In this document: positions 41,681-49,690 of the stretch, in pieces
How the letters are laid out: every line of letters starts with the position of its first letter
Position numbering within the stretch: position 1 is the stretch's first letter
Source: Bradyrhizobium sp. 1(2017)
GTDB lineage: Bacteria > Pseudomonadota > Alphaproteobacteria > Rhizobiales > Xanthobacteraceae
Assembly (NCBI RefSeq): GCF_011602485.2
Contig: NZ_CP050022.2
Coordinates: 7,794,281 to 7,858,280 of the forward strand
DNA length: 64,000 bases
Direction of reading: 5' to 3'
Notes under the pieces: generated by a model
What the model was told of the DNA's origin: nothing
The model's input: the letters and a program-made list of their open reading frames with translations, nothing else
Databases searched by the model: none
Made by a program: the position numbers and the translations under genes

Positions 41681-43156
41681 GTGACTCAACTCAACATGCA
41701 TTTCTCCGAGGACGAGCAGTCCCGGAACGTACGCAATGGCGCGCTCGCCGCGGTCGTCACGCAGGCCGTGCGCGTCGCGACACAGGCCGGATCCGTGATC
41801 CTGCTCTCGCGCCTGCTGACACCCGTCGACTTCGGTACTTATGCGATGGCTTCGCCGGTGCTTGCCTTCGCGGTGCTGTTCCAGGATCTCGGCCTTGGAC
41901 ACGCGACCGTACAGAAGGACGAATTGACCCAGATCGAGCTGAGTGCGTTGTTCTGGGTGAACCTCTCGGTCGGCGCGCTGCTGGCGGTCGCCCAGGTCGC
42001 GCTATCGCCACTTGTCGCCAGGTTCTATAGCGTACCGAATCTCGCCCCATTGACCTCGGGCATGAGCGTCACGTTGCTGCTCAGCGGAGCCGACGTCCAG
42101 CATCTGTCGTTGCTGACACGCCAGATGAGATTCTGGACGCTGGCAGGCCTGGAGTCCGCGGCCGCACTGACGGGGTTGCTGACCTCGGTCGTGGTCGCGC
42201 TGGTCTACCACAGCTATTGGGCCATCCTCGCCGGCAGCCTGGCATCGGGCCTGGTGCTCGCGGGCGGCGCGTGGCTGAGTTCGGGATGGTTGCCGTCGAG
42301 GCCAGGCTCGATCATGGCCGCACGCGACATGCTGACCTTCGGGCTCGGCGTCACCGGCTACAATCTTGCCGAATTCCTTTCCCGCAATACCGACGGGGTT
42401 CTGATCGGCAAAGTCTGGGGCACAGCCTCGCTCGGCGCCTATAACCGCGCCTACCGGCTGCTGCTGTTTCCGCTTCAGCAAGTCACCAATCCGATGGTGC
42501 GAATCATGCTACCGACGTTGTCGGGCCTGCTGAAGGAGCCTGAGCGCTACCGCGAGTCGTTCCGTCGTGCGGTGCTGCCGGCGTTCCTGCTGGTGTTGCC
42601 TGGCGTCGCCTTCATGATCGCCTCGGCCGACACGCTCGTCGAAACGCTGCTCGGCGGCCAGTGGAGCGAGGCCGCGCCGATCTTCATCGCCCTCAGCATC
42701 GCCGGACTGCTGCAGACCAGCAACAGCCCCGCCACCTGGCTATTCCTCAGCCAGGGCCGCGCCAAGGAATACATGCGCTGGGGCTTGTTCAATGTCGCGA
42801 CGTCGATCCTCGCCTTCATCTGCGGGCTACCGTTCGGACCGGTCGGCGTCGCCAGCGCATATTCGATCAGCGAGTGCGTGCGCACGCCGATTCTCTGGTG
42901 GCTGATCGGGCGAAGCGGCCCTGTGCGTCATCGAGATCTCATCAAAGTGGTCGGGCCTCATCTCGCCGGCGCCCTTGCTTCCGCCCTGGCCGTATGTCTG
43001 CTGCATCGCTGGCTGCTCGCGCGCTCGATCGGCGGGATTCCCGATTTGGCAGCCTGCTTCTGCCTTTCGTATGCCGTCTCGCTTACGATCGTCGTGCTGT
43101 TTCCGGCCTGTCGCGGAGAAATGCGGCGCTACGCACGCAGCGTTCGTGGCGGATGA
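41681..43156 (+). CDS. Polysaccharide flippase (Wzx/MATE-like)
   Basis: This 491-residue inner-membrane protein has about twelve to fourteen helices and the polysaccharide-synthase signature near the N-terminus: VRVATQAGSVILLSRLLTP followed by DFGTYAMASPVLAFA. SLGAYNRAYRLLLFPLQQ marks the middle. It would move lipid-linked sugar units across the inner membrane for exopolysaccharide or LPS. No glycosyltransferase genes flank it, so it is an isolated flippase. Start GTG 41681 or ATG 41696. Confidence 0.85.
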   Translation: MTQLNMHFSEDEQSRNVRNGALAAVVTQAVRVATQAGSVILLSRLLTPVDFGTYAMASPVLAFAVLFQDLGLGHATVQKDELTQIELSALFWVNLSVGALLAVAQVALSPLVARFYSVPNLAPLTSGMSVTLLLSGADVQHLSLLTRQMRFWTLAGLESAAALTGLLTSVVVALVYHSYWAILAGSLASGLVLAGGAWLSSGWLPSRPGSIMAARDMLTFGLGVTGYNLAEFLSRNTDGVLIGKVWGTASLGAYNRAYRLLLFPLQQVTNPMVRIMLPTLSGLLKEPERYRESFRRAVLPAFLLVLPGVAFMIASADTLVETLLGGQWSEAAPIFIALSIAGLLQTSNSPATWLFLSQGRAKEYMRWGLFNVATSILAFICGLPFGPVGVASAYSISECVRTPILWWLIGRSGPVRHRDLIKVVGPHLAGALASALAVCLLHRWLLARSIGGIPDLAACFCLSYAVSLTIVVLFPACRGEMRRYARSVRGG

Positions 43157-43293
43157 TGCGTGCGTAGCGCCAGATCGTTGACAAAACGGCGGACCCGACT
43201 GCCACACTGGGAGTCACGCCAAAGCCGCGCGCCACGGGAGTGATCCGCACTTCACCGTGGCGCACGTGTCTCAGAACGTCCCGTTCGGGCCGA

Positions 43294-43587
43294 TCAATGC
43301 CTCACATGCTCGAACACGACGATCACGCCGGTCGGCTCGGGCTCGTGCGCCATGAGGCGCGTCAGGTCGGAATCGCCCCAATCGGCGAGGCTGACGACTT
43401 CGCCGCTCTGGCGATCGGCACCGAGCGACGGTGTCGGCTCGAGGACCTTGAGGCCCGTCTCGTCGACGAAGAAGGTGTGCTCGCCGAACATGCTGTTGAG
43501 CTGCGGCATGGCCGGATGTTCGTCGGGCAGCACCTGAGCGCCGAGTTGGCTGACGGTCTGCTTCACCTGTTCGGATGTGAGCTTCAT
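43294..43587 (-). CDS. Hypothetical protein
   Basis: This 97-residue acidic soluble protein (MKLTSEQVKQTVSQLGAQVL...) has HTFFVDETGLKVLEPTPSLG and a short C-terminal strand VIVVFEHVRH. No cysteines or membrane helices. I do not recognise a family. Confidence 0.65.
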   Translation of the reverse strand: MKLTSEQVKQTVSQLGAQVLPDEHPAMPQLNSMFGEHTFFVDETGLKVLEPTPSLGADRQSGEVVSLADWGDSDLTRLMAHEPEPTGVIVVFEHVRH

Positions 43588-43791
43588 GAGCTGCTCCGTT
43601 TTGTCACGTCGGGTTTCAGTGGATCGAGCCAGAACGGGCGTTCCCTGCGACGCCGTTCGCCTGGCTCAACCTCCCGAACAAGTGCTGCGCACAAATGTTC
43701 CCGAGAAATGTATTTCGTGATCGCGCATGGCACCTGCCGCGCTGACGGCACGAGATCGCCACAGGATGTCCACGATCTGGGGGCGGCGGCG

Positions 43792-44085
43792 CTACTCGGC
43801 GGCTTCAACGATCCGGATGTCGCGATCAACCTCGTCGCCGAGCAGATCGTGAGCGGCCTTGTAGGCCGCGCTTTCATATGCCGCCTTGGCGCTTGCGACG
43901 CTGTCGAACTCGATGAGAACGACGCGTTCCATCTGGCCGTGCTCGAAGGCCGCGGCCGGCATCCCGCGCGCGAGCACACGGCCGCCGGCGGCTTCGATCG
44001 CCGGACGCGACACTTTGGCGTAGGCCGCCATGGCTTCGGGGTTCCTGATCGCGCGGTAGGTCGCGACCCAATAAGCTTTTGCCAT
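43792..44085 (-). CDS. DUF1330 family protein
   Basis: This 97-residue ferredoxin-like (dimeric alpha-beta barrel) protein has MAKAYWVATYRAIRNPEAMA, the AAGGRVLARG strand and ERVVLIEFDSVASAKAAYES, the standard DUF1330 pattern. The family is thought to be small enzymes or binders without a settled reaction. The start is fixed by family N-termini. The gene downstream on the same strand is unrelated. Confidence 0.82.
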   Translation of the reverse strand: MAKAYWVATYRAIRNPEAMAAYAKVSRPAIEAAGGRVLARGMPAAAFEHGQMERVVLIEFDSVASAKAAYESAAYKAAHDLLGDEVDRDIRIVEAAE

Positions 44086-44110
44086 CGTTCCTCTCTCGGT
44101 TGTCGTCGTG

Positions 44111-44911
44111 TTACTCGCTTCTGCTCTCGCCGATCGACAGCGCGCAGATGCGCGATAGATAGGTGTAAGACAGCCCGGTCTCCTCGGCCCAGGCGTTGAA
44201 CTGCGCCTGCACCTTGGCGAGGTCACCCTTCGACTTCACCTCTTCGGCGATGTCGAGACCTGCATCGCGCAGGCAAGCCACCACGTCCTTCGACGTCACA
44301 AAACCGTCCCAGCCGACGAAGCGCAGCAGCATCTGGCCGGTGTTGCCGCCCAGCCGGCTGCCGTGCCTGGTGAGGAGATTGAGCAGGCCGATCTCGTCGG
44401 ACGACGGCCATTTGGCCAGAAACTTGCCGAAGCTGCCGTGCTCCTTGGCGATCTCCTGGACGAAGGCGGCATTGTCGCGCACCGACATGATCTTGGCACC
44501 GTTGCGTACGATGCGGGCATCGCGCAGCAGGCCTTCCCAAAAATCGTCGGGCTGGAAGCTGAGCTTGGCCGGCTGGAAATGCAGGAAGGCCTCTTCGAAA
44601 CCGTCCCACTTCGTGTCGATCACGCTCCAGGCAAAGCCGGCGCGGAACACCCGCTTGGTCATCTCGGCGAGGATGCGGTCATCGCCGAGCCTGGCCAGCT
44701 GCTTGTGGTCCGGCTTGGCCGGCATCAATTTCTCCAGCGCCTTGGGCCCGCCCTTGCGTTTCTCGGCGCGAGCACGAATGGTCTTGAAGGAGGTCATGAG
44801 GAAATCCGGTGGAGGGCGCGCCACGACATCAGAATTCAATAACTCGGTCCAGTCCTGCGGTGATGGCGCCGGAAAAGCGGCCATGCTGGTCCATTTCTTG
44901 CTTGATGACAT
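44111..44911 (-). CDS. DNA-3-methyladenine glycosylase I-like protein
   Basis: This helix-hairpin-helix DNA glycosylase of the adenine-glycosylase (Tag) family excises alkylated adenine. Landmarks are ILAEMTKRVFRAGFAWSVID, WEGLLRDARIVRNGAKI and LTRHGSRLGGNTGQMLLRF. The conserved zinc Cys/His set of E. coli Tag is not seen, as in the shorter alphaproteobacterial branch. Start uncertain: 44911 has AGGAAA upstream, while 44797 (MTSFKTIRARAEKRKGG) matches what I remember of relatives. A palindrome covers the first start. Confidence 0.8.
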   Translation of the reverse strand: MSSSKKWTSMAAFPAPSPQDWTELLNSDVVARPPPDFLMTSFKTIRARAEKRKGGPKALEKLMPAKPDHKQLARLGDDRILAEMTKRVFRAGFAWSVIDTKWDGFEEAFLHFQPAKLSFQPDDFWEGLLRDARIVRNGAKIMSVRDNAAFVQEIAKEHGSFGKFLAKWPSSDEIGLLNLLTRHGSRLGGNTGQMLLRFVGWDGFVTSKDVVACLRDAGLDIAEEVKSKGDLAKVQAQFNAWAEETGLSYTYLSRICALSIGESRSE

Positions 44912-44925
44912 CAGGAATTTCCTGA
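44911..44925. promoter_or_regulatory. Palindrome between divergent genes
   Basis: TCAGGAA-T-TTCCTGA is a perfect 15-base palindrome in the 45-base space between the divergent glycosylase and metallophosphoesterase starts. It overlaps the start codon of the glycosylase if 44911 is used. It is a plausible operator. Confidence 0.45.
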
Positions 44926-44956
44926 CATTTTTTTATCTCTTGCGGACGGATTTCCA

Positions 44957-45784
44957 ATGCGCTGCCTCGTCGTGGCCGATCTGCACTATTCGCTGCCGCA
45001 GCTCGACTGGCTGGTCAGCGCGTCCGCGCAGTTCGACCTCGTGATCTTCGCAGGCGACGCGCTCGACATCGGTTCGATGGTGGATTTTCGCGCCCAGATC
45101 GTGGTGGTGAAAAAATACCTCGCGCTGCTCGCCGCGCAGACCCGTGTGATTCTTTGCTCCGGCAATCACGACCTCGACGAGCGCAACGCGGACGGCGAGA
45201 AGGTCTCGCGCTGGATCTCGGAGGTGCGCGAAATGGGCATTGCCTGCGACGGCGACAGCCTCGTCATCGGCGAGGCGCTGTTCACGGTATGCCCGTGGTG
45301 GGACGGGCCGCTGGTCAGGCAGCGCATCATCGATCAGCTCGATCACGCCGCTTCCAGCCGGCTGCAGCGCTGGATCTGGGTGCATCACGCGCCGCCGGCG
45401 GACTCACCGACGAGCTGGGGCGGCAAGCGCTTCTTCGGCGATGTCGAGCTGGTGCACTGGATCAGGACATACCAGCCGTCGATGGTGATCTCGGGCCATG
45501 TGCACCAATCGCCCTTCATCAAGGATGGGTCGTGGTACGACCGGCTGGACCAGACCTGGGTCTTCAACACCGGCCTGCAGCCCGGCCGCCCGCCGACCTG
45601 CATCGTGCTGGATCTCGATGCGGACCAGGCGTTCTGGCTGGCGGCCGGCGAGGCGCAATGGATCGACCTGACCGCCCCGCTGAAGCGGCCGGCCGCTGCC
45701 ATCGAGGCGCCGCCCGACTGGCTCACATCCTTGGATCGGATTGTCGATCCGAGCCTGGCGAAACCTCCCGCGGCGGCAGGTTGA
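44957..45784 (+). CDS. Calcineurin-like metallophosphoesterase
   Basis: This 275-residue phosphoesterase has all five metal-ligand blocks: VVADLH, IFAGDALD, CSGNHD, VHHAPP and ISGHVH. These bind two metals for hydrolysis of a phosphodiester or phosphomonoester; the substrate is not evident. No signal peptide, so it is cytosolic. It is divergent from the DNA glycosylase, with 45 bases between starts, which hints at a shared regulator and possibly a nucleic-acid role. Its 3' end overlaps the next gene (opposite strand) by 62 bases. Confidence 0.85.
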   Translation: MRCLVVADLHYSLPQLDWLVSASAQFDLVIFAGDALDIGSMVDFRAQIVVVKKYLALLAAQTRVILCSGNHDLDERNADGEKVSRWISEVREMGIACDGDSLVIGEALFTVCPWWDGPLVRQRIIDQLDHAASSRLQRWIWVHHAPPADSPTSWGGKRFFGDVELVHWIRTYQPSMVISGHVHQSPFIKDGSWYDRLDQTWVFNTGLQPGRPPTCIVLDLDADQAFWLAAGEAQWIDLTAPLKRPAAAIEAPPDWLTSLDRIVDPSLAKPPAAAG

Positions 45785-46208
45785 CCATGCTCTGGAGCAC
45801 CTCGCCGACCATGGCCAGATGCGTGCCGTGGTCGGCATATTGCCGCTTGAGATCGGCCAGATAGGTATTCGCCGTATTGAGCCGCTGCGCCAGCATCTTT
45901 GCGATCAGCAGCGCCACGCCCGGCTCCTTCTCGAGCAACGAGGCGGCATCCTCGAATTCGTAGACGACCGCATCGGAGCAGGCCCGCACGGTGGCGGTGT
46001 GCGGCTGACCCAGCAGCACCGACATCTCGCCGAGCACCGCGCCGGGCTCGGTGACAGTGGCGACCACCATCTCGCCCTTGAGCACCTCGAGCTTGCCCTG
46101 CATGAGCACGTAGAGATGGCCGCTGGCGCCGCCTTCGGTGACGAGGAGCGTACCTGCTTCGACCTGCCGCTCCGTTCCGCCGCTGCAATAATCCAGAACT
46201 GCGCGCAT
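45723..46208 (-). CDS. Cyclic nucleotide-binding domain protein
   Basis: This 161-residue protein has a cNMP-binding beta-roll: RQVEAGTLLVTEGGASGHLYVLMQGKLEVL, GAVLGEMSVLLGQPHTATVRA with the phosphate-binding loop GEMSVLLGQPHTATV, then helices. It has no DNA-binding domain. The ATG at 46208 is chosen because GGGAG lies upstream; 46262 is also open. The family may regulate a partner enzyme by binding cAMP or a related ligand. The 3' end overlaps the convergent phosphoesterase. Confidence 0.82.
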   Translation of the reverse strand: MRAVLDYCSGGTERQVEAGTLLVTEGGASGHLYVLMQGKLEVLKGEMVVATVTEPGAVLGEMSVLLGQPHTATVRACSDAVVYEFEDAASLLEKEPGVALLIAKMLAQRLNTANTYLADLKRQYADHGTHLAMVGEVLQSMVNLPPREVSPGSDRQSDPRM

Positions 46209-46322
46209 CTTGCGAACTCCCGCCGCAAAACGCAGTAAAGCACGATCCGCGGAGGCTTGCATCGTTTTTCAATTGCGCCGCGGCGCGGCTCAAACGAACC
46301 GTTCGTTGTCATGTGCGGCGCA

Positions 46323-47063
46323 TCACGCACGAGAGAGTGACGGCACCTCCTCGGGCATGATCGCCTGGAGGCCGCCGAAGCGGCGTTCGCGGCCATGGAA
46401 GGCGGCGAGCGCCTCGGCGAGATCGCCCGCATCGAATTCGGGCCACATCCGCTCGGTGAAGTGCAGCTCGGCATAGGCGCCTTCCCAGAGCAGGAAGTCG
46501 GACAGCCGCTTCTCGCCCGAGGTGCGAATAATGAGGTCGACATCGCGCAGCCCGGCTTCGCCGGTGATCAGTTGCGAGAAGGCTTCGCGCGTGAGGCTGG
46601 TCAGCGCCGCCGCCTTCGTCGCGGCGTTGAGAATGGCATCGCGCGCGGAATAGTCGACCGCGATGCGCAAATGCAGCGTGCTGCCATGGGCGGTGGCTGC
46701 TTCGGCGCGCGCGATCGCACTGGCGATGCCGTCGGGCAGGCGGTCGCGGCGGCCGATCACGGTGAGGCGCACGCCGTTCTTCACCAGGCTCTGCACTTCG
46801 TTGGAGAGATAGAAGCGCAGCAGCGTCATCAGCGCAGCGACCTCGGCCCTGGGCCTCCGCCAATTGTCGGTGGAGAAGGCATAGAGCGTGAGCGTGCCGA
46901 TGCCCTGCTTGGGCGCGGCCTCGACGATGCGGCGGATCGTCTCGACGCCGGCCTCGTGGCCGCGCACGCGCGACAGGCCGCGGCGCGTCGCCCATCTGCC
47001 GTTGCCGTCCATGATGATGCCGACGTGAAGCTTGTCGTCGCGGGACGTGAGGTTACTTTGCAT
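46323..47063 (-). CDS. uppS: Isoprenyl (cis-prenyl) transferase, UppS family
   Basis: This 246-residue cis-prenyl transferase elongates farnesyl diphosphate with isopentenyl diphosphate to a polyprenyl diphosphate. Motifs are VGIIMDGNGRWATRRG (catalytic Asp and P-loop), TLYAFSTDNWRRP, DLIIRTSGEKRLSDFLLW, and EGAYAELHFTERMWPEFD. The ATG at 47063 has CGGAG upstream. An inverted repeat ACTTTG-N5-CAAAGT overlaps this start. Being tied to a regulator, it may be a specialised second copy rather than the housekeeping enzyme. Confidence 0.88.
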   Translation of the reverse strand: MQSNLTSRDDKLHVGIIMDGNGRWATRRGLSRVRGHEAGVETIRRIVEAAPKQGIGTLTLYAFSTDNWRRPRAEVAALMTLLRFYLSNEVQSLVKNGVRLTVIGRRDRLPDGIASAIARAEAATAHGSTLHLRIAVDYSARDAILNAATKAAALTSLTREAFSQLITGEAGLRDVDLIIRTSGEKRLSDFLLWEGAYAELHFTERMWPEFDAGDLAEALAAFHGRERRFGGLQAIMPEEVPSLSRA

Positions 47064-47071
47064 TACAAAGT
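47055..47071. promoter_or_regulatory. Operator-like inverted repeat at the uppS start
   Basis: ACTTTGCATTACAAAGT is a perfect 6+5+6 inverted repeat. The same arms occur at 48128-48144 in front of the membrane-protein/regulator operon. Here it spans the uppS start codon. Confidence 0.6.
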
Positions 47072-47093
47072 CTCCGGGCAAAAAAGGGGAAGA

Positions 47094-47468
47094 TCAGGTC
47101 GATACGATACCGAGGCGCCCGAGCGGCGGCGCGTCGCGGCCGGCGGCCTTGGCAGCGTCGCGCACCAGCCGCTCCAGCACGGCGAGATAATCGAGAAAGC
47201 GGCGGCGTCCGATCTTGGTCAGGCGGCAGGTCGTGTGCGGGCGATTGCCTTCATAACCCTTGGTTACCTCAACGAGCCCGGCCTCCTGCAGCACGGCGAG
47301 ATGACGGCTGAGATTGCCGTCGGTGAGGCCGCAGAGCTGCTTGAGGTCGGCGAACGCCAGGCCCTTGGGATGCGCCATCAGCGAGGTCAGGAGGCCGAGC
47401 CTCGCCTTTTCATGGATCACGCGATCGAGCCCCTCATAGGAGAAGGGCGCGCTGTCAGACTTCGACAT
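47094..47468 (-). CDS. Winged-helix transcriptional regulator
   Basis: This 124-residue DNA-binding protein of the MarR/ArsR-like (HTH_34) type has YEGLDRVIHEKARLGLLTSL, the HTH GLTDGNLSRHLAVLQEAGLVEVTKGYEGNRPHTTCRLT, and a C-terminal helix for dimerisation. It overlaps the upstream membrane protein gene by 14 bases, and uppS follows 31 bases downstream. The shared inverted repeats in front of the operon and of uppS are its likely binding sites. Confidence 0.85.
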   Translation of the reverse strand: MSKSDSAPFSYEGLDRVIHEKARLGLLTSLMAHPKGLAFADLKQLCGLTDGNLSRHLAVLQEAGLVEVTKGYEGNRPHTTCRLTKIGRRRFLDYLAVLERLVRDAAKAAGRDAPPLGRLGIVST

Positions 47469-48072
47469 CATGGTCTCCGGACGCGACATACAGAATGGCC
47501 GCCATCATCGACTGCCCGATCACGAAGGGCAGCCCCATGGTCCATGGCGACAGCAGCTTGGTCTGGCTCGCCAGCGCCACCACGGCAAAGCCGGACACGA
47601 AGTACCATGCGCCGGCGAATGCGACGGTGCGCGGCAGCGAGCGGACGGAGGCGAAGATGCCGAGCGACACCAGGATCTGCCACAAGCCCGGCAGGAGCCA
47701 CAGCGTTTCCGTCGCAAATTTCCACATCACCACCGCGAGCAGCACGCCAGCGATGCCTGCGGGCAGAAATTGCTCGACCGCCTGGTGAATCATGGCGTCG
47801 GCGAGGCCCGAATGATGGCGGCGCGAACGCGCGCGCATCTCGATCCCGATGATCAGGCCGGAGAGCGCGGCAGCAATGAACCAGCCGATGAAGAAGCCGA
47901 GCGGTTCGCCGGTGGGATCGTCGAGCAGCCAGAATTGCAGAATCGCGGTGATGAGCGCGACGGCGCCGGTCGCCGCCATGGCCGCCGGGCCGTAACCGCG
48001 GAAGGCGGTGCCCGCCGCGATCTGGCTGCGAATCGCCACGATGTCGGCCAGTGCCTTGTCGAGATCACGCAT
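47455..48072 (-). CDS. Multi-pass membrane protein
   Basis: This 205-residue protein has about five hydrophobic helices after a cytosolic helix MRDLDKALADIVAIRSQIAA. The remaining helices include MAATGAVALITAILQFWLL, FFIGWFIAAALSGLIIGIE and AGVLLAVVMWKF. It is the first gene of the pair with the winged-helix regulator, which overlaps its end, a common layout for a membrane sensor or effector with its own repressor. No named family. Confidence 0.75.
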   Translation of the reverse strand: MRDLDKALADIVAIRSQIAAGTAFRGYGPAAMAATGAVALITAILQFWLLDDPTGEPLGFFIGWFIAAALSGLIIGIEMRARSRRHHSGLADAMIHQAVEQFLPAGIAGVLLAVVMWKFATETLWLLPGLWQILVSLGIFASVRSLPRTVAFAGAWYFVSGFAVVALASQTKLLSPWTMGLPFVIGQSMMAAILYVASGDHDVEV

Positions 48073-48127
48073 TGGCGACGCCAAAACCTCGTTCCACCCG
48101 GGCGTTTGCGGGACTGCCTGTCCCGTA

Positions 48128-48144
48128 ACTTTGTATCGCAAAGT
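48128..48144. promoter_or_regulatory. Operator-like inverted repeat upstream of the membrane/regulator operon
   Basis: ACTTTGTATCGCAAAGT is a perfect 6+5+6 inverted repeat, 56 bases before the start at 48072, followed on the upstream side by another half-site CAAAGT near 48156. Same arms as 47055-47071. Confidence 0.6.
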
Positions 48145-48275
48145 ATATAGGACTGCAAAGTAAATGCAAGCGCCGATGTCGTGGCAAGCGGCTCGGACCT
48201 GTACGAACAACTGGTGGTTGCGCCACATATGTCCGGGCGGATAGGATGGATCCAAAAGCATTCTAGGGGGCTGGT

Positions 48276-49523
48276 ATGTGGTTTAGGTCGTTCGTCGTTG
48301 CGTCCTTGTTGCAGGTGAGCGTCGTTGGAGCCGCGCAGGCCGCGGGACCATTTGGCAGTGTCAGTGTCGGTAACTGGATCGGCGGTGCCTTCAGCAATGA
48401 CGAGACGGGCGCGTTCTCCCATTGCGCGGCGACGACGCCCTACGCGAACGGCGTCATCCTGGTCGTGGGCTACAACTCGGTCGGCACCTGGACGCTGGCC
48501 TTCGCAAGCCCCAGCTACCGCTTCAAGCAGGGCGAGAACGCCGCGATCGACGTCATCTTCGACGGACAGGAGCAGGCCAGGCTGTTCGCCACCGCCAATC
48601 AGCCGAACATGCTCACCTCTGTGATGCCGCCCAACGTCGTGCGGACGTTCCAGAAGGCGAGCTTGATGGTCGCAACGAGCGGCCGCACCGTTCTGAATTT
48701 CAGCCTGACCTCGACCGGCCCCGTGATCACGGCGTTGGCGAACTGCGTCACCAAAGTGAAAGCCGACGGTCTCGGCAAGGCAGGTGATTTCACCAAGGTC
48801 GCCGCCAAGCCGCAGGCCGCGCCGGACAAGCAGGCGTCGCCGCCAAACGCCGGCAAGGCTGCCAGAGCCAAAAGCGGCTCCGGCTTTGTGGTGAGTGCCA
48901 GCGGGCATGTCATCACCAACAACCATGTCATCAACGGCTGCGCCGGCGACATCAAGGGTAATCTCACCGGTGAGGCCGCGACGGTGTTGCGCGTCGTCTC
49001 GACGGATGCCAACAACGATCTCGCTTTGCTTCAGACGCCGCCGACGACCACCGTCAAGGACTTCGCCCGAATCCGCGATCGCTCCATCCGTTCCGGCGAC
49101 TCCGTCATCGCGATCGGCTTTCCCTTCCACGGGCTGCTGACCTCGGACTTCACCGTCACGACCGGCATCGTCAGTTCGCTGAGTGGCCTGCGCAACGATT
49201 CGCGTTTCCTGCAGATCAGCGCGGCGGTGCAACCCGGCAATAGCGGCGGCCCGCTGTTCGACACCACAGGGCAGGTCGTCGGCGTCGTCACAAGCAAGCT
49301 CGACGGATTACGGGTCGCCGCTGCGACCGGCAACATTCCCGAGAACATCAATTTCGCCATCAAGACCGGCGCGCTGCGCGACTTCCTCGACAATTCCGTG
49401 GTGCCCTACCAGACCGCAGAGCCGAAGGGTGAATTGAAGACCACAGAAATCGCCGGCAGCGCCCGCGCCTACACGATGCTGATCTCGTGCAATGGCACGG
49501 AGCAGGCCGACGCGAAGCGGTAA
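48276..49523 (+). CDS. Secreted trypsin-like serine protease (S1C type)
   Basis: This 415-residue protein has a signal peptide (VVASLLQVSVVGAAQAA), an N-terminal beta domain of about 160 residues, a lysine/alanine linker, and a trypsin-like domain with His in VITNNHVING, Asp in TDANNDLALLQ and Ser in VQPGNSGGPLFD. No PDZ domain follows, unlike DegP. Acts in the periplasm or outside. The N-terminal domain may bind substrate or the envelope. It ends with a short tail containing a single Cys. Confidence 0.85.
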   Translation: MWFRSFVVASLLQVSVVGAAQAAGPFGSVSVGNWIGGAFSNDETGAFSHCAATTPYANGVILVVGYNSVGTWTLAFASPSYRFKQGENAAIDVIFDGQEQARLFATANQPNMLTSVMPPNVVRTFQKASLMVATSGRTVLNFSLTSTGPVITALANCVTKVKADGLGKAGDFTKVAAKPQAAPDKQASPPNAGKAARAKSGSGFVVSASGHVITNNHVINGCAGDIKGNLTGEAATVLRVVSTDANNDLALLQTPPTTTVKDFARIRDRSIRSGDSVIAIGFPFHGLLTSDFTVTTGIVSSLSGLRNDSRFLQISAAVQPGNSGGPLFDTTGQVVGVVTSKLDGLRVAAATGNIPENINFAIKTGALRDFLDNSVVPYQTAEPKGELKTTEIAGSARAYTMLISCNGTEQADAKR

Positions 49524-49559
49524 GTGAGACCGAGGCACGCGCTGTCGCGCCAATCATTG

Positions 49560-49597
49560 CTGTCATTCCCCGCGAAGGCGGGGAATCCAGTACGCCG
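49560..49597. repeat. Dispersed palindromic repeat
   Basis: TCATTCCCCGCGAAGGCGGGGAATCC has a CCCCGC/GCGGGG stem. It is a repeat type common between genes in Bradyrhizobium and relatives. Confidence 0.6.
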
Positions 49598-49690
49598 CAG
49601 CCGCTCGATTCAAGCACGTCCGTCTCGGAGTACTGGATCGCCCGGTCAAGCCCGGCGATGACGCCGTGTGAACCTAACAGGTCTAGCAAC

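Noticed and set aside
46395..47852. 485-residue plus-strand open frame
   Set aside because: It runs opposite to uppS, the regulator and the membrane protein, and reflects GC-rich codon bias on the other strand.
47853..49232. 459-residue minus-strand open frame
   Set aside because: Shadow of the serine protease gene; composition rich in Arg, Gly and Asp as usual for antisense frames.
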